Part shown: positions 24,875 through 32,972 of the stretch, one piece after another
Numbering within the stretch: the stretch's first letter is position 1
Layout of the letters: each line of letters begins with the position of its first letter
Virus record (IMG/VR): IMGVR_UViG_3300021375_000017
Coordinates: 1-64,000 of that record
Direction: 5' to 3' (one strand)
DNA length: 64,000 bases
Origin: a virus
Position numbers and translations under genes: made by a program
The notes under the pieces: generated by a model
Databases searched by the model: none
Seen by the model: the letters and a program-made list of their open reading frames with translations, nothing else
Told to the model about the DNA's origin: nothing

Positions 24875-25984
24875 ATGGCATTGTCCACAGAATACATCGT
24901 CACATCTCTTCAAAACCTTTATGGTGAGACTGTGACCTCTGGTGATGTTCGTGCCTGGTGTGCAATGAATGGAACCACCTACAATACTGTTAGTAAAAAA
25001 CTAGATGAATATAAAGTTAGTCGTGGGAAGTGGAATCTGACTATTCAAGAAAAACTGGAACAAACTTATCAAGCTCCAACAGGTCTTCCTGTCGTTGAAC
25101 AAAATCTCACTCCAGTAAAAGATGATACCTTCGTCAAGTTTGGTAACTTTAATGATATTAAAAAAATTATTAAGTCCAATCTATTCTATCCAACGTTTAT
25201 TACGGGTCTGTCGGGTAATGGTAAAACGCTATCTATTGAACAGGCTTGTGCCCAACTTGGTAGAGAACTAATCCGTGTAAACATTACTATTGAAACTGAT
25301 GAAGACGATCTTATTGGTGGCTTCCGTCTTATTGATGGGAACACCGTATGGCACAATGGCCCAGTCATTGAGGCCCTCGAACGGGGAGCCATCTTGCTCC
25401 TTGATGAGTTGGACCTCGCCTCAAACAAAATCCTTTGTCTTCAATCAGTTCTTGAGGGGAAAGGAGTTTTCCTCAAGAAGATTGGTAGGAACGTTTCCCC
25501 AAAGACAGGTTTTAACATCTTCGCAACAGCAAACACTAAAGGAAAAGGATCTGACGACGGACGATTTATTGGTACTAATGTGCTCAACGAAGCATTCCTT
25601 GAGCGATTTCCAATAACCTTTGAACAAGAGTATCCTTCATCTTCTATTGAACAGAAGATCCTTGAAGGTGTATGTCTAGAACTTGGTATTGAAGATAGTT
25701 CATTCATCAAGCATCTCTGTGACTGGGCCGATATCATCCGTAAGACCTTCTATGATGGTGGTGTGGATGAAGTCATCTCTACCCGTCGTTTGGTTCACAT
25801 CATTCGGGCTTACAGTATTTTTAATGATAAGTCTAAGGCCATTGGAGTTTGCCTGAACCGATTCGATGACGAGACAAAACAGTCCTTTATGGAATTGTAT
25901 GACAAGGTTGATGCAGACTTTGTTATTCCTACAGAGGAAACTATTCTTGTTAACTCACCAACTCCTGTTGACAGTTCCATGTAA
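24875..25984 (+). CDS. cobS: CobS-like MoxR-family AAA+ ATPase
   Basis: A 369-residue AAA+ protein. An N-terminal helical region of ~90 residues is followed by Walker A GLSGNGKTL (about 109-117), the ETDEDDLIGGFRL loop typical of CobS/MoxR, Walker B ILLLDELDLAS, and an arginine-finger region NEAFLERFPI. Cyanophages widely carry a gene named cobS, the ATPase subunit of aerobic cobaltochelatase. The upstream VWA gene could be the CobT-type partner. No CobN is in this window, so a role in host cobalamin metabolism is plausible but unproven. Confidence 0.85.
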   Translation: MALSTEYIVTSLQNLYGETVTSGDVRAWCAMNGTTYNTVSKKLDEYKVSRGKWNLTIQEKLEQTYQAPTGLPVVEQNLTPVKDDTFVKFGNFNDIKKIIKSNLFYPTFITGLSGNGKTLSIEQACAQLGRELIRVNITIETDEDDLIGGFRLIDGNTVWHNGPVIEALERGAILLLDELDLASNKILCLQSVLEGKGVFLKKIGRNVSPKTGFNIFATANTKGKGSDDGRFIGTNVLNEAFLERFPITFEQEYPSSSIEQKILEGVCLELGIEDSSFIKHLCDWADIIRKTFYDGGVDEVISTRRLVHIIRAYSIFNDKSKAIGVCLNRFDDETKQSFMELYDKVDADFVIPTEETILVNSPTPVDSSM

Positions 25985-25996
25985 TTTTGATATAAT
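25968..25996 (+). promoter_or_regulatory. consensus sigma70-like promoter
   Basis: TTGACA (25968-25973), exactly 17 bp, and TATAAT (25991-25996): a perfect consensus promoter whose -35 lies inside the end of the CobS gene. It should drive the DUF3310 and sliding clamp genes early in infection. Confidence 0.85.
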
Positions 25997-26026
25997 TGGG
26001 GGAGGTAATACTGCCTTCCCCTTATT

Positions 26027-26386
26027 ATGGACAGCATAACTTTTATTAATGGACCACTTATGGATGACAAAATTGAATTGACTGACCTTAAACCATCTCC
26101 CAATAGAAAGTATAATGAAGATAAAATCTTGAAGGAGTTGTCAGATTATATTTCTGGCACATACAACCAACATTATTCTGCTGGTACTGATAGAGTACAA
26201 ACACTTGACCTCATTGAAGCCTGTGGAGATGGTGAATCATTCTGTCGGTCTAACATTCTAAAGTATGCCTCTCGATATGATAAGAAAGGTACAGCAAGAC
26301 GTGACATCTTAAAGATTCTGCATTATGCAGTTCTTCTGTTACACTTCAATGACAAAAACGCACAACGTGAAACTTACCCTCAATGA
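26027..26386 (+). CDS. DUF3310-like protein
   Basis: A 119-residue protein. The C-terminal ~65 residues, VQTLDLIEACGDGESF ... NILKYASRYDKKGTARRDILK, match the DUF3310 pattern (IxxxDxIEAxG, N-x-x-KYxxRYxxKG, DLxKAxHYxxxL) found in many phages. It overlaps the sliding clamp start by 4 bases (ATGA). Its role is unknown; in phages it sits among nucleotide and replication genes. Confidence 0.7.
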   Translation: MDSITFINGPLMDDKIELTDLKPSPNRKYNEDKILKELSDYISGTYNQHYSAGTDRVQTLDLIEACGDGESFCRSNILKYASRYDKKGTARRDILKILHYAVLLLHFNDKNAQRETYPQ

Positions 26387-27057
26387 CAATGAAACTCTCT
26401 GACAAGACTGTAAACATCCTGAAGAACTTCTCTTCTATCAATCAGTCTATCCTTTTCAAGGAAGGTAATAAACTCCGAACTATTTCGGTAATGAAAAACA
26501 TTCTGGCAGAGGCTGAGATTGATGAGGATTTTCCTAGGGACTTTGGTATCTATGACTTGAATCAGTTTCTTAATGGTTTGAATCTTCATGCTAGTCCTGA
26601 CCTGGACTTTGATAATGAAGGATATGTTGTCATCAAAGAAGGTCGCTCTCGTTCCAAGTATTTCTTTGCTGATAAGAATGTTATCGTGACTCCTCCTGAC
26701 AAAGATATCACTCTTCCTTCTGAAGATGTTGCCTTTGATCTGGATACCCAGCAGTTGGATAAACTCCTCAAGGCTGCAGCCGTTTATCAAGTACCCGATC
26801 TCTCTGTCGTTGGTGAGAATGGTGTTGTTAAAGTGGTTGTCCGTGACAAGAAGAATGACACATCAAACAACTTCCAAATTGTTGTTGGTGAGACAACTTC
26901 AGAGTTCTTCTTCAACTTCAAAGTTGAGAATATTAAGATCATTCCTGGAACATATGAGGTTGCTGTATCCCAGAAACTCCTGGCCAAGTTCACTAACAAG
27001 AACTATGACTTGCAGTATTACATTGCATTGGAACCTGATTCCACCTTCGGAGGTTGA
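26383..27057 (+). CDS. 45: sliding clamp gp45
   Basis: A 224-residue trimeric DNA clamp (T4 gp45 is 228). MKLSDKTVNILKNFSSIN at the N-terminus, FGIYDLNQFLNGL and the C-terminal YYIALEPDSTFGG align by eye with T4 gp45. It tethers the polymerase and, as in T4, activates late promoters with gp55 and its coactivator. The clamp loader genes 44 and 62 follow about 2 kb on. Confidence 0.95.
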   Translation: MTMKLSDKTVNILKNFSSINQSILFKEGNKLRTISVMKNILAEAEIDEDFPRDFGIYDLNQFLNGLNLHASPDLDFDNEGYVVIKEGRSRSKYFFADKNVIVTPPDKDITLPSEDVAFDLDTQQLDKLLKAAAVYQVPDLSVVGENGVVKVVVRDKKNDTSNNFQIVVGETTSEFFFNFKVENIKIIPGTYEVAVSQKLLAKFTNKNYDLQYYIALEPDSTFGG

Positions 27058-27084
27058 TGTGACACAGTGGGAACTGACATACAG

Positions 27085-27103
27085 ACTCCCCACCACGGGG
27101 AGT
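27085..27103 (+). other. RNA hairpin after gp45
   Basis: ACTCCCC-ACCAC-GGGGAGT is a perfect 7-bp stem with a 5-nt loop between gp45 and the next small gene. It has no T-tract, so an mRNA stability or processing element is more likely than a terminator. Confidence 0.5.
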
Positions 27104-27140
27104 AAGTATCATAAAATGATTGTGGAAGCAAATTACCAAC

Positions 27141-27416
27141 ATGATGCAAAAAAGATTGCACAGGCTCAAGTTCCCTCTGCCACGATTTGTGGTGGAGCCA
27201 GACGTGTCCGTTGATATTCCTATGAGAATTATAGGTAGTATCACTGTGATTGCTGCCTACTTTGTAGTCTTACATGTGAATGTGTTAGCAGGTGTTGTAA
27301 TGAACGTTATAGCAGATTGTTTATCAGTTCCCTACTTTGTTAGAACTAAATCATGGGATGTAGTTATTATGCTAAGTTTTTTATTAGCAATCAGTTTCAG
27401 TAAATTATTAACATGA
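27141..27416 (+). CDS. small membrane protein
   Basis: A 91-residue protein starting at the ATG pair at 27141 (a TTG at 27120 is an alternative). A basic N-terminus (MMQKRLHRLKF) is followed by two hydrophobic segments, IIGSITVIAAYFVVLHVNVL and VVIMLSFLLAISFSKLL, likely transmembrane, separated by about 20 residues. The stop overlaps the next ATG (ATGA), which supports coding. It is probably an inner-membrane protein of unknown function located between clamp and clamp-loader genes. Confidence 0.55.
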   Translation: MMQKRLHRLKFPLPRFVVEPDVSVDIPMRIIGSITVIAAYFVVLHVNVLAGVVMNVIADCLSVPYFVRTKSWDVVIMLSFLLAISFSKLLT

Positions 27417-27922
27417 CAAATTGGAAAGAAAAATATAATGAATTGACGGATTCTGAACTCAACAAAATTGCAGTTCTTCGTGTCATGGAATGTACTAATG
27501 GAATTATTCAACATTCATTTAGAGATAAATCTCCTGACGCATTAACTATCGAAGAGACAAGAGCAACAATGAAGTTCAGTATGTCATGTATGAAGAACAT
27601 GGTAATTCCTCTTAAAGAAGAAACCATCACATTCAAACCTACAACAGAAGAACTTCTTCGTCGGGCCAGAGAACTATACGTCAGTGGTGTCAAACAGGGT
27701 AATGATGAGGACTTCAAAGAGTTCATGGAAATCTCTAAAGCCACTGCACAAGTATGTGGTATGAGAAGAATTATTGACGCCAAGAAGATTCTTGAACAAA
27801 ACGTTGACGTGTTTCCCCCAGGTACATTAGATTGGGGTGTAAGTTACCTTATGCAATTCTTTACTGATGAATATCTTCGTGACTTCTTCCAATCCGGTGG
27901 ATTCGGCAATAGTCCTTCCTGA
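27413..27922 (+). CDS. hypothetical protein (169 aa)
   Basis: A mostly helical, charged 169-residue protein (MTNWKEKYNELTDSELNKI ...), with no recognised catalytic motif. It lies in the early replication cluster, coupled by ATGA to the membrane protein upstream, and its last 56 bases overlap the next gene in another frame. I do not recognise the family. Confidence 0.65.
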   Translation: MTNWKEKYNELTDSELNKIAVLRVMECTNGIIQHSFRDKSPDALTIEETRATMKFSMSCMKNMVIPLKEETITFKPTTEELLRRARELYVSGVKQGNDEDFKEFMEISKATAQVCGMRRIIDAKKILEQNVDVFPPGTLDWGVSYLMQFFTDEYLRDFFQSGGFGNSPS

Positions 27923-28379
27923 CAAACATATTGTAAAGATGCCCTTAGAGACCTGTCAGATGCTCTCTATCGTCTGTTCAGACAAGTGGGGGCATGGTTA
28001 TGGTACTTTGCCTAAGGCAGACGGTAACCCCTATGCTACAGAGAAAGGAGCATTCCGCAATCACCCTTGCACCAAGTGGGCAAACGAGACTGTAGCAAAC
28101 TCTAGATGGTTACTTGCTCATGGTATTGCATTATGTGAAGAGTATTTCAATCGATATGGGAAATGCCATACTTGCTTCAAGACTCTCCTTGCTGCTGATG
28201 AAATCATTCCTTATGTGAAATGGGATGGTCATACTCCTTTTGTTCGTGCAATGCCTGAGGAGTTCAAGTTTGATGATAGTATTGACACACTCACTGCTTA
28301 CAAAATGTACATTGCATCTAAACCATGGGTGAAAGATAACTATCTTCGTCTCCCTGATCGTAAACCTGAATGGATATGA
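27867..28379 (+). CDS. pyrimidine-dimer glycosylase-like (Pyr_excise-type) protein
   Basis: A 170-residue protein. MNIFVTSSNPVDSA, DKHIVKMPLETCQMLS, NHPCTKWANETVANSRWL and GIALCEEYFNRYGKCH follow the pattern of the pyrimidine dimer DNA glycosylase superfamily (the T4 DenV fold) as found in many phages and bacteria. Because the N-terminal MNIF belongs to the family pattern, the 56-base overlap with the upstream gene appears real. If active, it would repair UV lesions, useful to a phage of sunlit waters. The enzymatic claim is inference from resemblance. Confidence 0.6.
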   Translation: MNIFVTSSNPVDSAIVLPDKHIVKMPLETCQMLSIVCSDKWGHGYGTLPKADGNPYATEKGAFRNHPCTKWANETVANSRWLLAHGIALCEEYFNRYGKCHTCFKTLLAADEIIPYVKWDGHTPFVRAMPEEFKFDDSIDTLTAYKMYIASKPWVKDNYLRLPDRKPEWI

Positions 28380-28528
28380 AAACTACATTAACTGTTAGTG
28401 ACGATGGAATCCTTACATTTCCTGACGATCTGATGAAAGAACTTGGATGGAAAGAAGGTGATCTACTACAATGGATTGACAACAATGATGGTTCTTTCTC
28501 TCTAGTAAAAAATGACGAAACACTTTAA
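28376..28528 (+). CDS. AbrB/MazE-like small DNA-binding protein
   Basis: A 50-codon ORF starting in the ATGA overlap with the previous gene: MKTTLTVSDDGILTFPDDLM followed by KELGWKEGDLLQW. This is the swapped-hairpin AbrB/SpoVT pattern (a strand, then FPxxLxxxLGWxxGDxL). Such proteins are transition regulators or antitoxins. No toxin partner is visible next to it. It may autoregulate or control early genes. Confidence 0.65.
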   Translation: MKTTLTVSDDGILTFPDDLMKELGWKEGDLLQWIDNNDGSFSLVKNDETL

Positions 28529-28721
28529 ACAAACTTGTGACAAACCATATGATCGTCATGATTATAAAATGGTGTACTCAAACAATCAATCTGTGGTGGT
28601 AGATTCATGGGAACAAGTTCGACAAATTTGGTGGGAAACTCCATCAGAATTTCAATCTCATATTGAAGTGTTGGATAAAATTAATATCCGTCCCAAACAC
28701 ATGACCAAAGGATTTGTATGA
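28512..28721 (+). CDS. hypothetical protein (69 aa)
   Basis: A short protein rich in aromatic residues (WEQVRQIWWETPSEFQSHI), overlapping the AbrB-like gene by 17 bases and the next gene by 4 (ATGA). The tight coupling suggests a real gene in the early operon. No family recognised. Confidence 0.5.
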   Translation: MTKHFKQTCDKPYDRHDYKMVYSNNQSVVVDSWEQVRQIWWETPSEFQSHIEVLDKINIRPKHMTKGFV

Positions 28722-28909
28722 TCATTGATTATGATCACAACCAAGTACCAGTTCCACAAGAAATAGTTGATTTTTGTGACCACTTCACCTATAATGCTGA
28801 ACGTGATGAACTGAGGTACCTTGATTGTGTCTATATGCATATGGGGTATTATGGTGGTGACCCTACACAACTTGAACAGATGAGACAACGTATTTTACCT
28901 ATTTTTTGA
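28718..28909 (+). CDS. hypothetical protein (63 aa)
   Basis: A short acidic protein (MIIDYDHNQVPVPQEIVDFC ...) containing a Gly/Tyr-rich MHMGYYGGDP stretch. It is coupled to the upstream gene through ATGA and ends 7 bases before gp44. No family recognised. Confidence 0.5.
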   Translation: MIIDYDHNQVPVPQEIVDFCDHFTYNAERDELRYLDCVYMHMGYYGGDPTQLEQMRQRILPIF

Positions 28910-28916
28910 ATTTATT

Positions 28917-29861
28917 ATGAACAATGATTTTTTGTGGTGCGAGCGTTACAGACCACAGACCATTGATGAATGTATCCTCCCTGAGGCTACAAAGAAAACC
29001 TTTAAAGAATTTCTAGATAAGGGTGAGGTTCCTAATCTTCTTCTTTCTGGTCCTCCTGGTGTAGGTAAGACCACTGTCGCTAAAGCCCTTTGTAATCAAC
29101 TTGGAGTAGATTCCTATGTCATCAACGGATCCGATGAAGGTAGATTTCTTGACACTGTACGGAATCAGGCCAAGAACTTTGCTTCGACCGTATCACTTTC
29201 GTCAGATGCAAAACACAAAGTCATCATCATTGACGAAGCTGATAACACAGGGAACGATGTACAACTCCTCTTACGGGCAAACATTGAGACGTTTTATAAC
29301 AACTGTCGATTCATCTTCACCTGCAATTATAAAAACAAAATCATCGAACCCCTACATTCTAGGTGTGCCGTCATTGACTTTGGAATCAAGGGAAAAGAAC
29401 GACAGGAAATTGCAGCAGGATTCTTCAAACGTCTCCAAGAAATCCTGGATGCAGAAGGTATTAAATATGATAACAAGGTCTTGGTAGAACTCATCAACAA
29501 ACACTTCCCTGATTGGCGTCGTGTTCTGAATGAGTGTCAAAGGTATTCCACTAGTGGTAGTATTGACTCTGCTATTCTTGCATCATTCTCTGACGTATCT
29601 GTAAATGACCTCATCAAAAACCTCAAAGAAAAGAACTTCTCCGAAGTTCGCAAGTGGGTTGTTTCTAACCTGGACAATGATGCTAGTGTCCTTTTCCGTC
29701 GTATTTACGATGCTCTTGTTGTATCCCTTGAAAACAATAGTATTCCTGCTGCTGTGTTGGTTCTTGCTAAGTATCAGTATCAAATGGCATTTTGTACGGA
29801 CCAGGAGATAAATATGCTTGCTTGTTTGACTGAAATAATGGTGGAGTGCGAGTTCCGTTAA
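28917..29861 (+). CDS. 44: clamp loader large subunit gp44
   Basis: A 314-residue AAA+ ATPase (T4 gp44 is 319). WCERYRPQTIDECILP at the N-terminus, Walker A GPPGVGKTT (about 44-52), Walker B IIIDEADN, sensor 1 FIFTCNYKNK and the LHSRC motif containing the arginine finger. With gp62 it opens the gp45 clamp and loads it on primed DNA. Confidence 0.96.
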   Translation: MNNDFLWCERYRPQTIDECILPEATKKTFKEFLDKGEVPNLLLSGPPGVGKTTVAKALCNQLGVDSYVINGSDEGRFLDTVRNQAKNFASTVSLSSDAKHKVIIIDEADNTGNDVQLLLRANIETFYNNCRFIFTCNYKNKIIEPLHSRCAVIDFGIKGKERQEIAAGFFKRLQEILDAEGIKYDNKVLVELINKHFPDWRRVLNECQRYSTSGSIDSAILASFSDVSVNDLIKNLKEKNFSEVRKWVVSNLDNDASVLFRRIYDALVVSLENNSIPAAVLVLAKYQYQMAFCTDQEINMLACLTEIMVECEFR

Positions 29862-29878
29862 TTAACTAATAAAAAACA

Positions 29879-30169
29879 ATGAATGTAAAACTATTTCGTA
29901 TTATCACTGGTGAAGAAGTGATTGCAGAACTTCTTTCTGAAGATGACTCAACTGTGACTCTTCAGAATGGTCTAGTTGTTCTCCCTTCAGGACAGAGTGT
30001 TGGGTTTGCTCCATGGGCAATGGTGATTGATAAGGATCAACCTGAGATCACGGTAAGTAGAACACACATCGTATACATCGCTGAGGTTGATGAAGGTATC
30101 ACCAAGAAGTATAATGAAGTATATGGAAGTAAACTGGTAACACCAGACAAAAAGAAATTGATTCTTTAA
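29879..30169 (+). CDS. Sm-like small protein
   Basis: A 96-residue protein between the two clamp-loader genes. MNVKLFRIITGEEVIAELLS, then VTLQNGLVV and VYIAEVDEG, read as an Sm-like beta barrel with the same N-terminal SGE(D/E)VIA pattern as the gene at 33500. It has no catalytic motif. Its placement in the replication operon suggests a role tied to mRNA or replisome regulation, unproven. Confidence 0.65.
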   Translation: MNVKLFRIITGEEVIAELLSEDDSTVTLQNGLVVLPSGQSVGFAPWAMVIDKDQPEITVSRTHIVYIAEVDEGITKKYNEVYGSKLVTPDKKKLIL

Positions 30170-30172
30170 ATT

Positions 30173-30553
30173 ATGGAACTTAAGGACTGGTTGAACTCAA
30201 TTAATTTTACCAAGGAGAATCTGATTAAAGATGAACCTTCTTTGGCAAAAGACTATCCACCATACATCATCAATCGTTGTCTCTCTGGACACATGGATTG
30301 TATTATGTTTGCCAACGAGATGAACAAGTACAGTTTTTTAGATAAAGATATGCAATATGAATTTTATCTAAATATATTGAGAAAGAGGAAGAGATTCTCT
30401 CCCTGGCTCCGCAAAGATAAGATCTCAGATTTAGAGATTGTGAAACGTTACTATGGTTATAGTAATGAAAAGGCTTCTCAGGCTTTGAAAATTTTATCCA
30501 ATGAGCAACTTAATTTTATTAAACAACGACTTGAAACTGGTGGAAAAAAATGA
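30173..30553 (+). CDS. 62: clamp loader small subunit gp62
   Basis: A 126-residue protein (T4 gp62 is 187, cyanophage forms are shorter). MELKDWLNSINFTKENL, the PPYIINRCLSGHMDCIMFAN core and the KRFSPWLRKDK patch are diagnostic of cyanophage gp62. It forms the clamp-loader complex with gp44. It overlaps regA by 4 bases. Confidence 0.9.
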   Translation: MELKDWLNSINFTKENLIKDEPSLAKDYPPYIINRCLSGHMDCIMFANEMNKYSFLDKDMQYEFYLNILRKRKRFSPWLRKDKISDLEIVKRYYGYSNEKASQALKILSNEQLNFIKQRLETGGKK

Positions 30554-30993
30554 CACAGACTGTTGAGCCTCAGGTTGATTGGTCAAGAGACCAAATGGTA
30601 GAGGTTAGGCTAAATGAACCTGATGATTTCTTAAAAGTTCGTGAGACTCTGACCCGTATTGGGGTTGCCTCTAGAAAAGAAAAGAAACTTTACCAATCCT
30701 GTCATATTCTACATAAGCAAGGTAAATACTATATCGTACACTTTAAGGAGTTATTTGCCCTTGATGGTAAATACGCTAATCTTACTGTTAATGATGTTCA
30801 GCGTAGGAACCGTATTACTCGCTTGCTTGTTGATTGGGGCTTGATAGATGTTGTCATCGAAGAATCAATTCAAGATATTGCACCATTGAATCAAATCAAA
30901 GTACTCCCTTACAGAGAGAAGACAGAGTGGATTCTAGAACAGAAGTATAATATTGGTAAGAAGAATAATATCAAGGTTGGCCAACCTGAATAA
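30550..30993 (+). CDS. regA: translational repressor RegA
   Basis: A 147-residue RNA-binding protein (T4 RegA is 122). VEVRLNEPDDFLKVRETLTR, the KKLYQSCHILHKQGKYYIVH core and the NRITRLLVDWGLI helix match the RegA fold. In T4 it binds ribosome-binding sites of early replication genes such as 44 and 45 and represses them. The gene ends the clamp-loader operon and is followed by a terminator. Confidence 0.92.
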   Translation: MTQTVEPQVDWSRDQMVEVRLNEPDDFLKVRETLTRIGVASRKEKKLYQSCHILHKQGKYYIVHFKELFALDGKYANLTVNDVQRRNRITRLLVDWGLIDVVIEESIQDIAPLNQIKVLPYREKTEWILEQKYNIGKKNNIKVGQPE

Positions 30994-31043
30994 ATAAGAC
31001 TGAGACTCCTTTCGTGCGGTCTCTACAAAAGTCGGAACACCCA

Positions 31044-31077
31044 AAGACCTCTTGTCTCTTGACAGGGGTCTTTTTTT
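31044..31077 (+). terminator. intrinsic terminator after regA, overlapping a promoter
   Basis: AAGACCTC (31044-31051) pairs with GGGGTCTT (31065-31072), with an inner TGTC/GACA helix in the loop, followed by a run of T. The promoter -35 TTGACA lies in the loop and the T-tract forms the promoter spacer. Confidence 0.8.
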
Positions 31078-31087
31078 ATGTTATACT
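31059..31087 (+). promoter_or_regulatory. sigma70-like promoter embedded in terminator
   Basis: TTGACA (31059-31064), 17 bp, TATACT (31082-31087). It restarts transcription toward the SF2 helicase gene directly from the regA terminator. Confidence 0.75.
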
Positions 31088-31088
31088 G

Positions 31089-31096
31089 TATAAATA
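31089..31096 (+). promoter_or_regulatory. T4-like late promoter (TATAAATA)
   Basis: An exact TATAAATA one base after the -10 of the vegetative promoter, so the helicase gene could be transcribed both early and late. Confidence 0.5.
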
Positions 31097-31159
31097 AATT
31101 CGTTCTCCATGAAAAGAACTTAATTGCTTCTTGATTGGAAATTAAAAAAGAGGTAAACC

Positions 31160-32854
31160 ATGATTACACCAGAGGTGTATGAAGAATTTCGTACAGATGT
31201 TCTTAGCGTAATTAATAATCAAGAAATTTTTACATTAGCAAAAATAAAAGTTTTTATCAAACAAATGGCCGCTGGCAAGTCATGGTTCCAAGGTAAAGAA
31301 TTGTCGCCAGAGTTATATAAAGTATTTTGTAATCAAAAGTTTAATATTCGCGTAGCACCAAAAAACGAAACATGTAACGATGGTATCTTTGAAAAGGAAA
31401 CCGTTGTGGATGGTAAAAAATATAAGTACAGGGACATCACCCACATTAAAGATTCTTTGATGATGGATGAGTTTTTGTCTGATTGTTTTGACACAGATAA
31501 TATCTATATTTTTTCAATCACTCATGCTAAATTTGGAATTTATTTTGAATGTTTTCTCAGATATGCCCTGTGTACAGTCCTGTGGATTGAAGAAGTTCAT
31601 GAGTGTTTAGCAGTAGGTGATCCCGGATCAACTGCATATCAATATGGGACAGGATATAATACTCCATTTGATGCAAAGGTTGCATTGAGATTTAGAGAAT
31701 GGATGAAAATTAATGGAAGAGTATTAGCGTTCACTGCTACTCCAACCCTGCATCAGCAAGAGTATGATGAATATATTATTGATGGTGGTATAAAAACAGA
31801 TCAAAAATTCTCTGATTTATTCTATAAGTGTAATGAACTTACAAATCTAGATTCTTTAATCCCTAACCAAGCTTGGGTGGATAAAACTATTCGATATAAC
31901 CTTGTTTATAGAAAGACACAGGAATGTGTTGACCCGCATGTAGGAACTATGATTGATAGTTTATTAAACAGGGAATCTGAGTTAGAAGAACAAAAAAAAG
32001 TAGATCCCAATGTTCAATCAAAACTTACATCTCTGATTCGATGTGGTCAGGGTGGTGGAGCCTGGGGATGCCCTATTCATAAAGGTCCATTTGGTGGATC
32101 CGGCAAAAGAGATCCAATTGAACATGATATTGGAATGGTTCAAATTGTTGGAAAGCATCTTCAACAAAGAGGATTTGATTGTAATTCTCGTATGATTGCT
32201 ACTCTTCAGGAATCTGGTAGTGGTGGTAATAGAATCTGGAATTTAAATGGAGAGGTAGTCGAAAAGAAATTGTCATGGGAAGATGTGAAGAATCGTTTAA
32301 ATGATAATGATGATCTACTCCGACACTTAATTGTTGTAAATCGTGGTGGATCTGGAATTAATGTTTATAATATTGGAGCAATTTTTATTGCTTCTGTTAG
32401 AGATGCTCTTTGGTCCAGGGAACACATCCCATGTCAAGTTTTGGGAAGAGGTGTACGTTGTAATTGGGGATATGGAAATATTGGAAGAAAATATAATAAC
32501 GATTTGCGTAATTTTATCCCTGTCAAACAACTTGAAGGTAATATTGAAACTACTGTCGAAGTAATTAAAACAGCAAATAAATTAGATATTTGGTACCCTA
32601 GAGGACTTACCGACAGGGGTAGTAAAACTAAAGTTGATGTATGGGAAGATTCAGTTACTATTTTTAGACGTGACTATTGTAATTCTATACAAGATGGATA
32701 TTCTTGGTTACATGATCAAACCGGAACTAAACCCTCAATGATTGAAAGTGCATTACCTTTACCGGGGAAACTTCTGTGTCCACATTGTGGAAACCCAGTT
32801 TATTATTCTGGAGATAAAACGGGTGATGGAACACTATTACCATTCTTTGAATAA
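31160..32854 (+). CDS. unusual SF2 helicase-like protein
   Basis: A 564-residue protein with a divergent SF2 set: a Walker A-like FIKQMAAGKSWF (about residues 34-45), a DEAH-like IEEVHECL (about 147-154), motif III AFTATPT (about 193-199), a motif V-like NRGGSGINVYNIG, and motif VI CQVLGRGVRCNWG (about 429-441). A CPHCG knuckle lies near the C-terminus. The domain order resembles the helicase part of type III restriction or DEAD-like enzymes, but no nuclease partner is adjacent. It has its own promoters and terminator and lies between regA and hsp20, where many cyanophages have no gene this large, so it looks like a cargo insertion. Function is unknown. Confidence 0.7.
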   Translation: MITPEVYEEFRTDVLSVINNQEIFTLAKIKVFIKQMAAGKSWFQGKELSPELYKVFCNQKFNIRVAPKNETCNDGIFEKETVVDGKKYKYRDITHIKDSLMMDEFLSDCFDTDNIYIFSITHAKFGIYFECFLRYALCTVLWIEEVHECLAVGDPGSTAYQYGTGYNTPFDAKVALRFREWMKINGRVLAFTATPTLHQQEYDEYIIDGGIKTDQKFSDLFYKCNELTNLDSLIPNQAWVDKTIRYNLVYRKTQECVDPHVGTMIDSLLNRESELEEQKKVDPNVQSKLTSLIRCGQGGGAWGCPIHKGPFGGSGKRDPIEHDIGMVQIVGKHLQQRGFDCNSRMIATLQESGSGGNRIWNLNGEVVEKKLSWEDVKNRLNDNDDLLRHLIVVNRGGSGINVYNIGAIFIASVRDALWSREHIPCQVLGRGVRCNWGYGNIGRKYNNDLRNFIPVKQLEGNIETTVEVIKTANKLDIWYPRGLTDRGSKTKVDVWEDSVTIFRRDYCNSIQDGYSWLHDQTGTKPSMIESALPLPGKLLCPHCGNPVYYSGDKTGDGTLLPFFE

Positions 32855-32870
32855 AACCGAATAAAAATCT

Positions 32871-32902
32871 ACGGAGTTCACTACCCCGTTTTTTTGTTTT
32901 TT
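32871..32902 (+). terminator. intrinsic terminator after SF2 helicase gene
   Basis: A short ACGG/CCGT stem with an 11-nt loop, followed by TTTTTTTGTTTTTT. The stem is weak but the T-tract is long. Confidence 0.55.
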
Positions 32903-32906
32903 CTGT

Positions 32907-32914
32907 TATAAATA
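32907..32914 (+). promoter_or_regulatory. T4-like late promoter (TATAAATA) for hsp20
   Basis: An exact TATAAATA 58 bp upstream of the Hsp20 ATG. A hairpin (32919-32939) lies just where the transcript would start. Confidence 0.65.
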
Positions 32915-32918
32915 ATGA

Positions 32919-32939
32919 GTGAACGCCTTCGGGGTTCAC
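32919..32939 (+). other. 5' leader hairpin of hsp20
   Basis: GTGAAC ... GTTCAC with an inner CC-TTCG-GG cap makes a UUCG-capped stem with one bulged G, at the predicted 5' end of the late transcript. It may stabilise the mRNA. There is no T-tract, so it is not a terminator. Confidence 0.55.
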
Positions 32940-32972
32940 ACAATCAAATCTCGCTTATTTAAGGAGAAGTAC

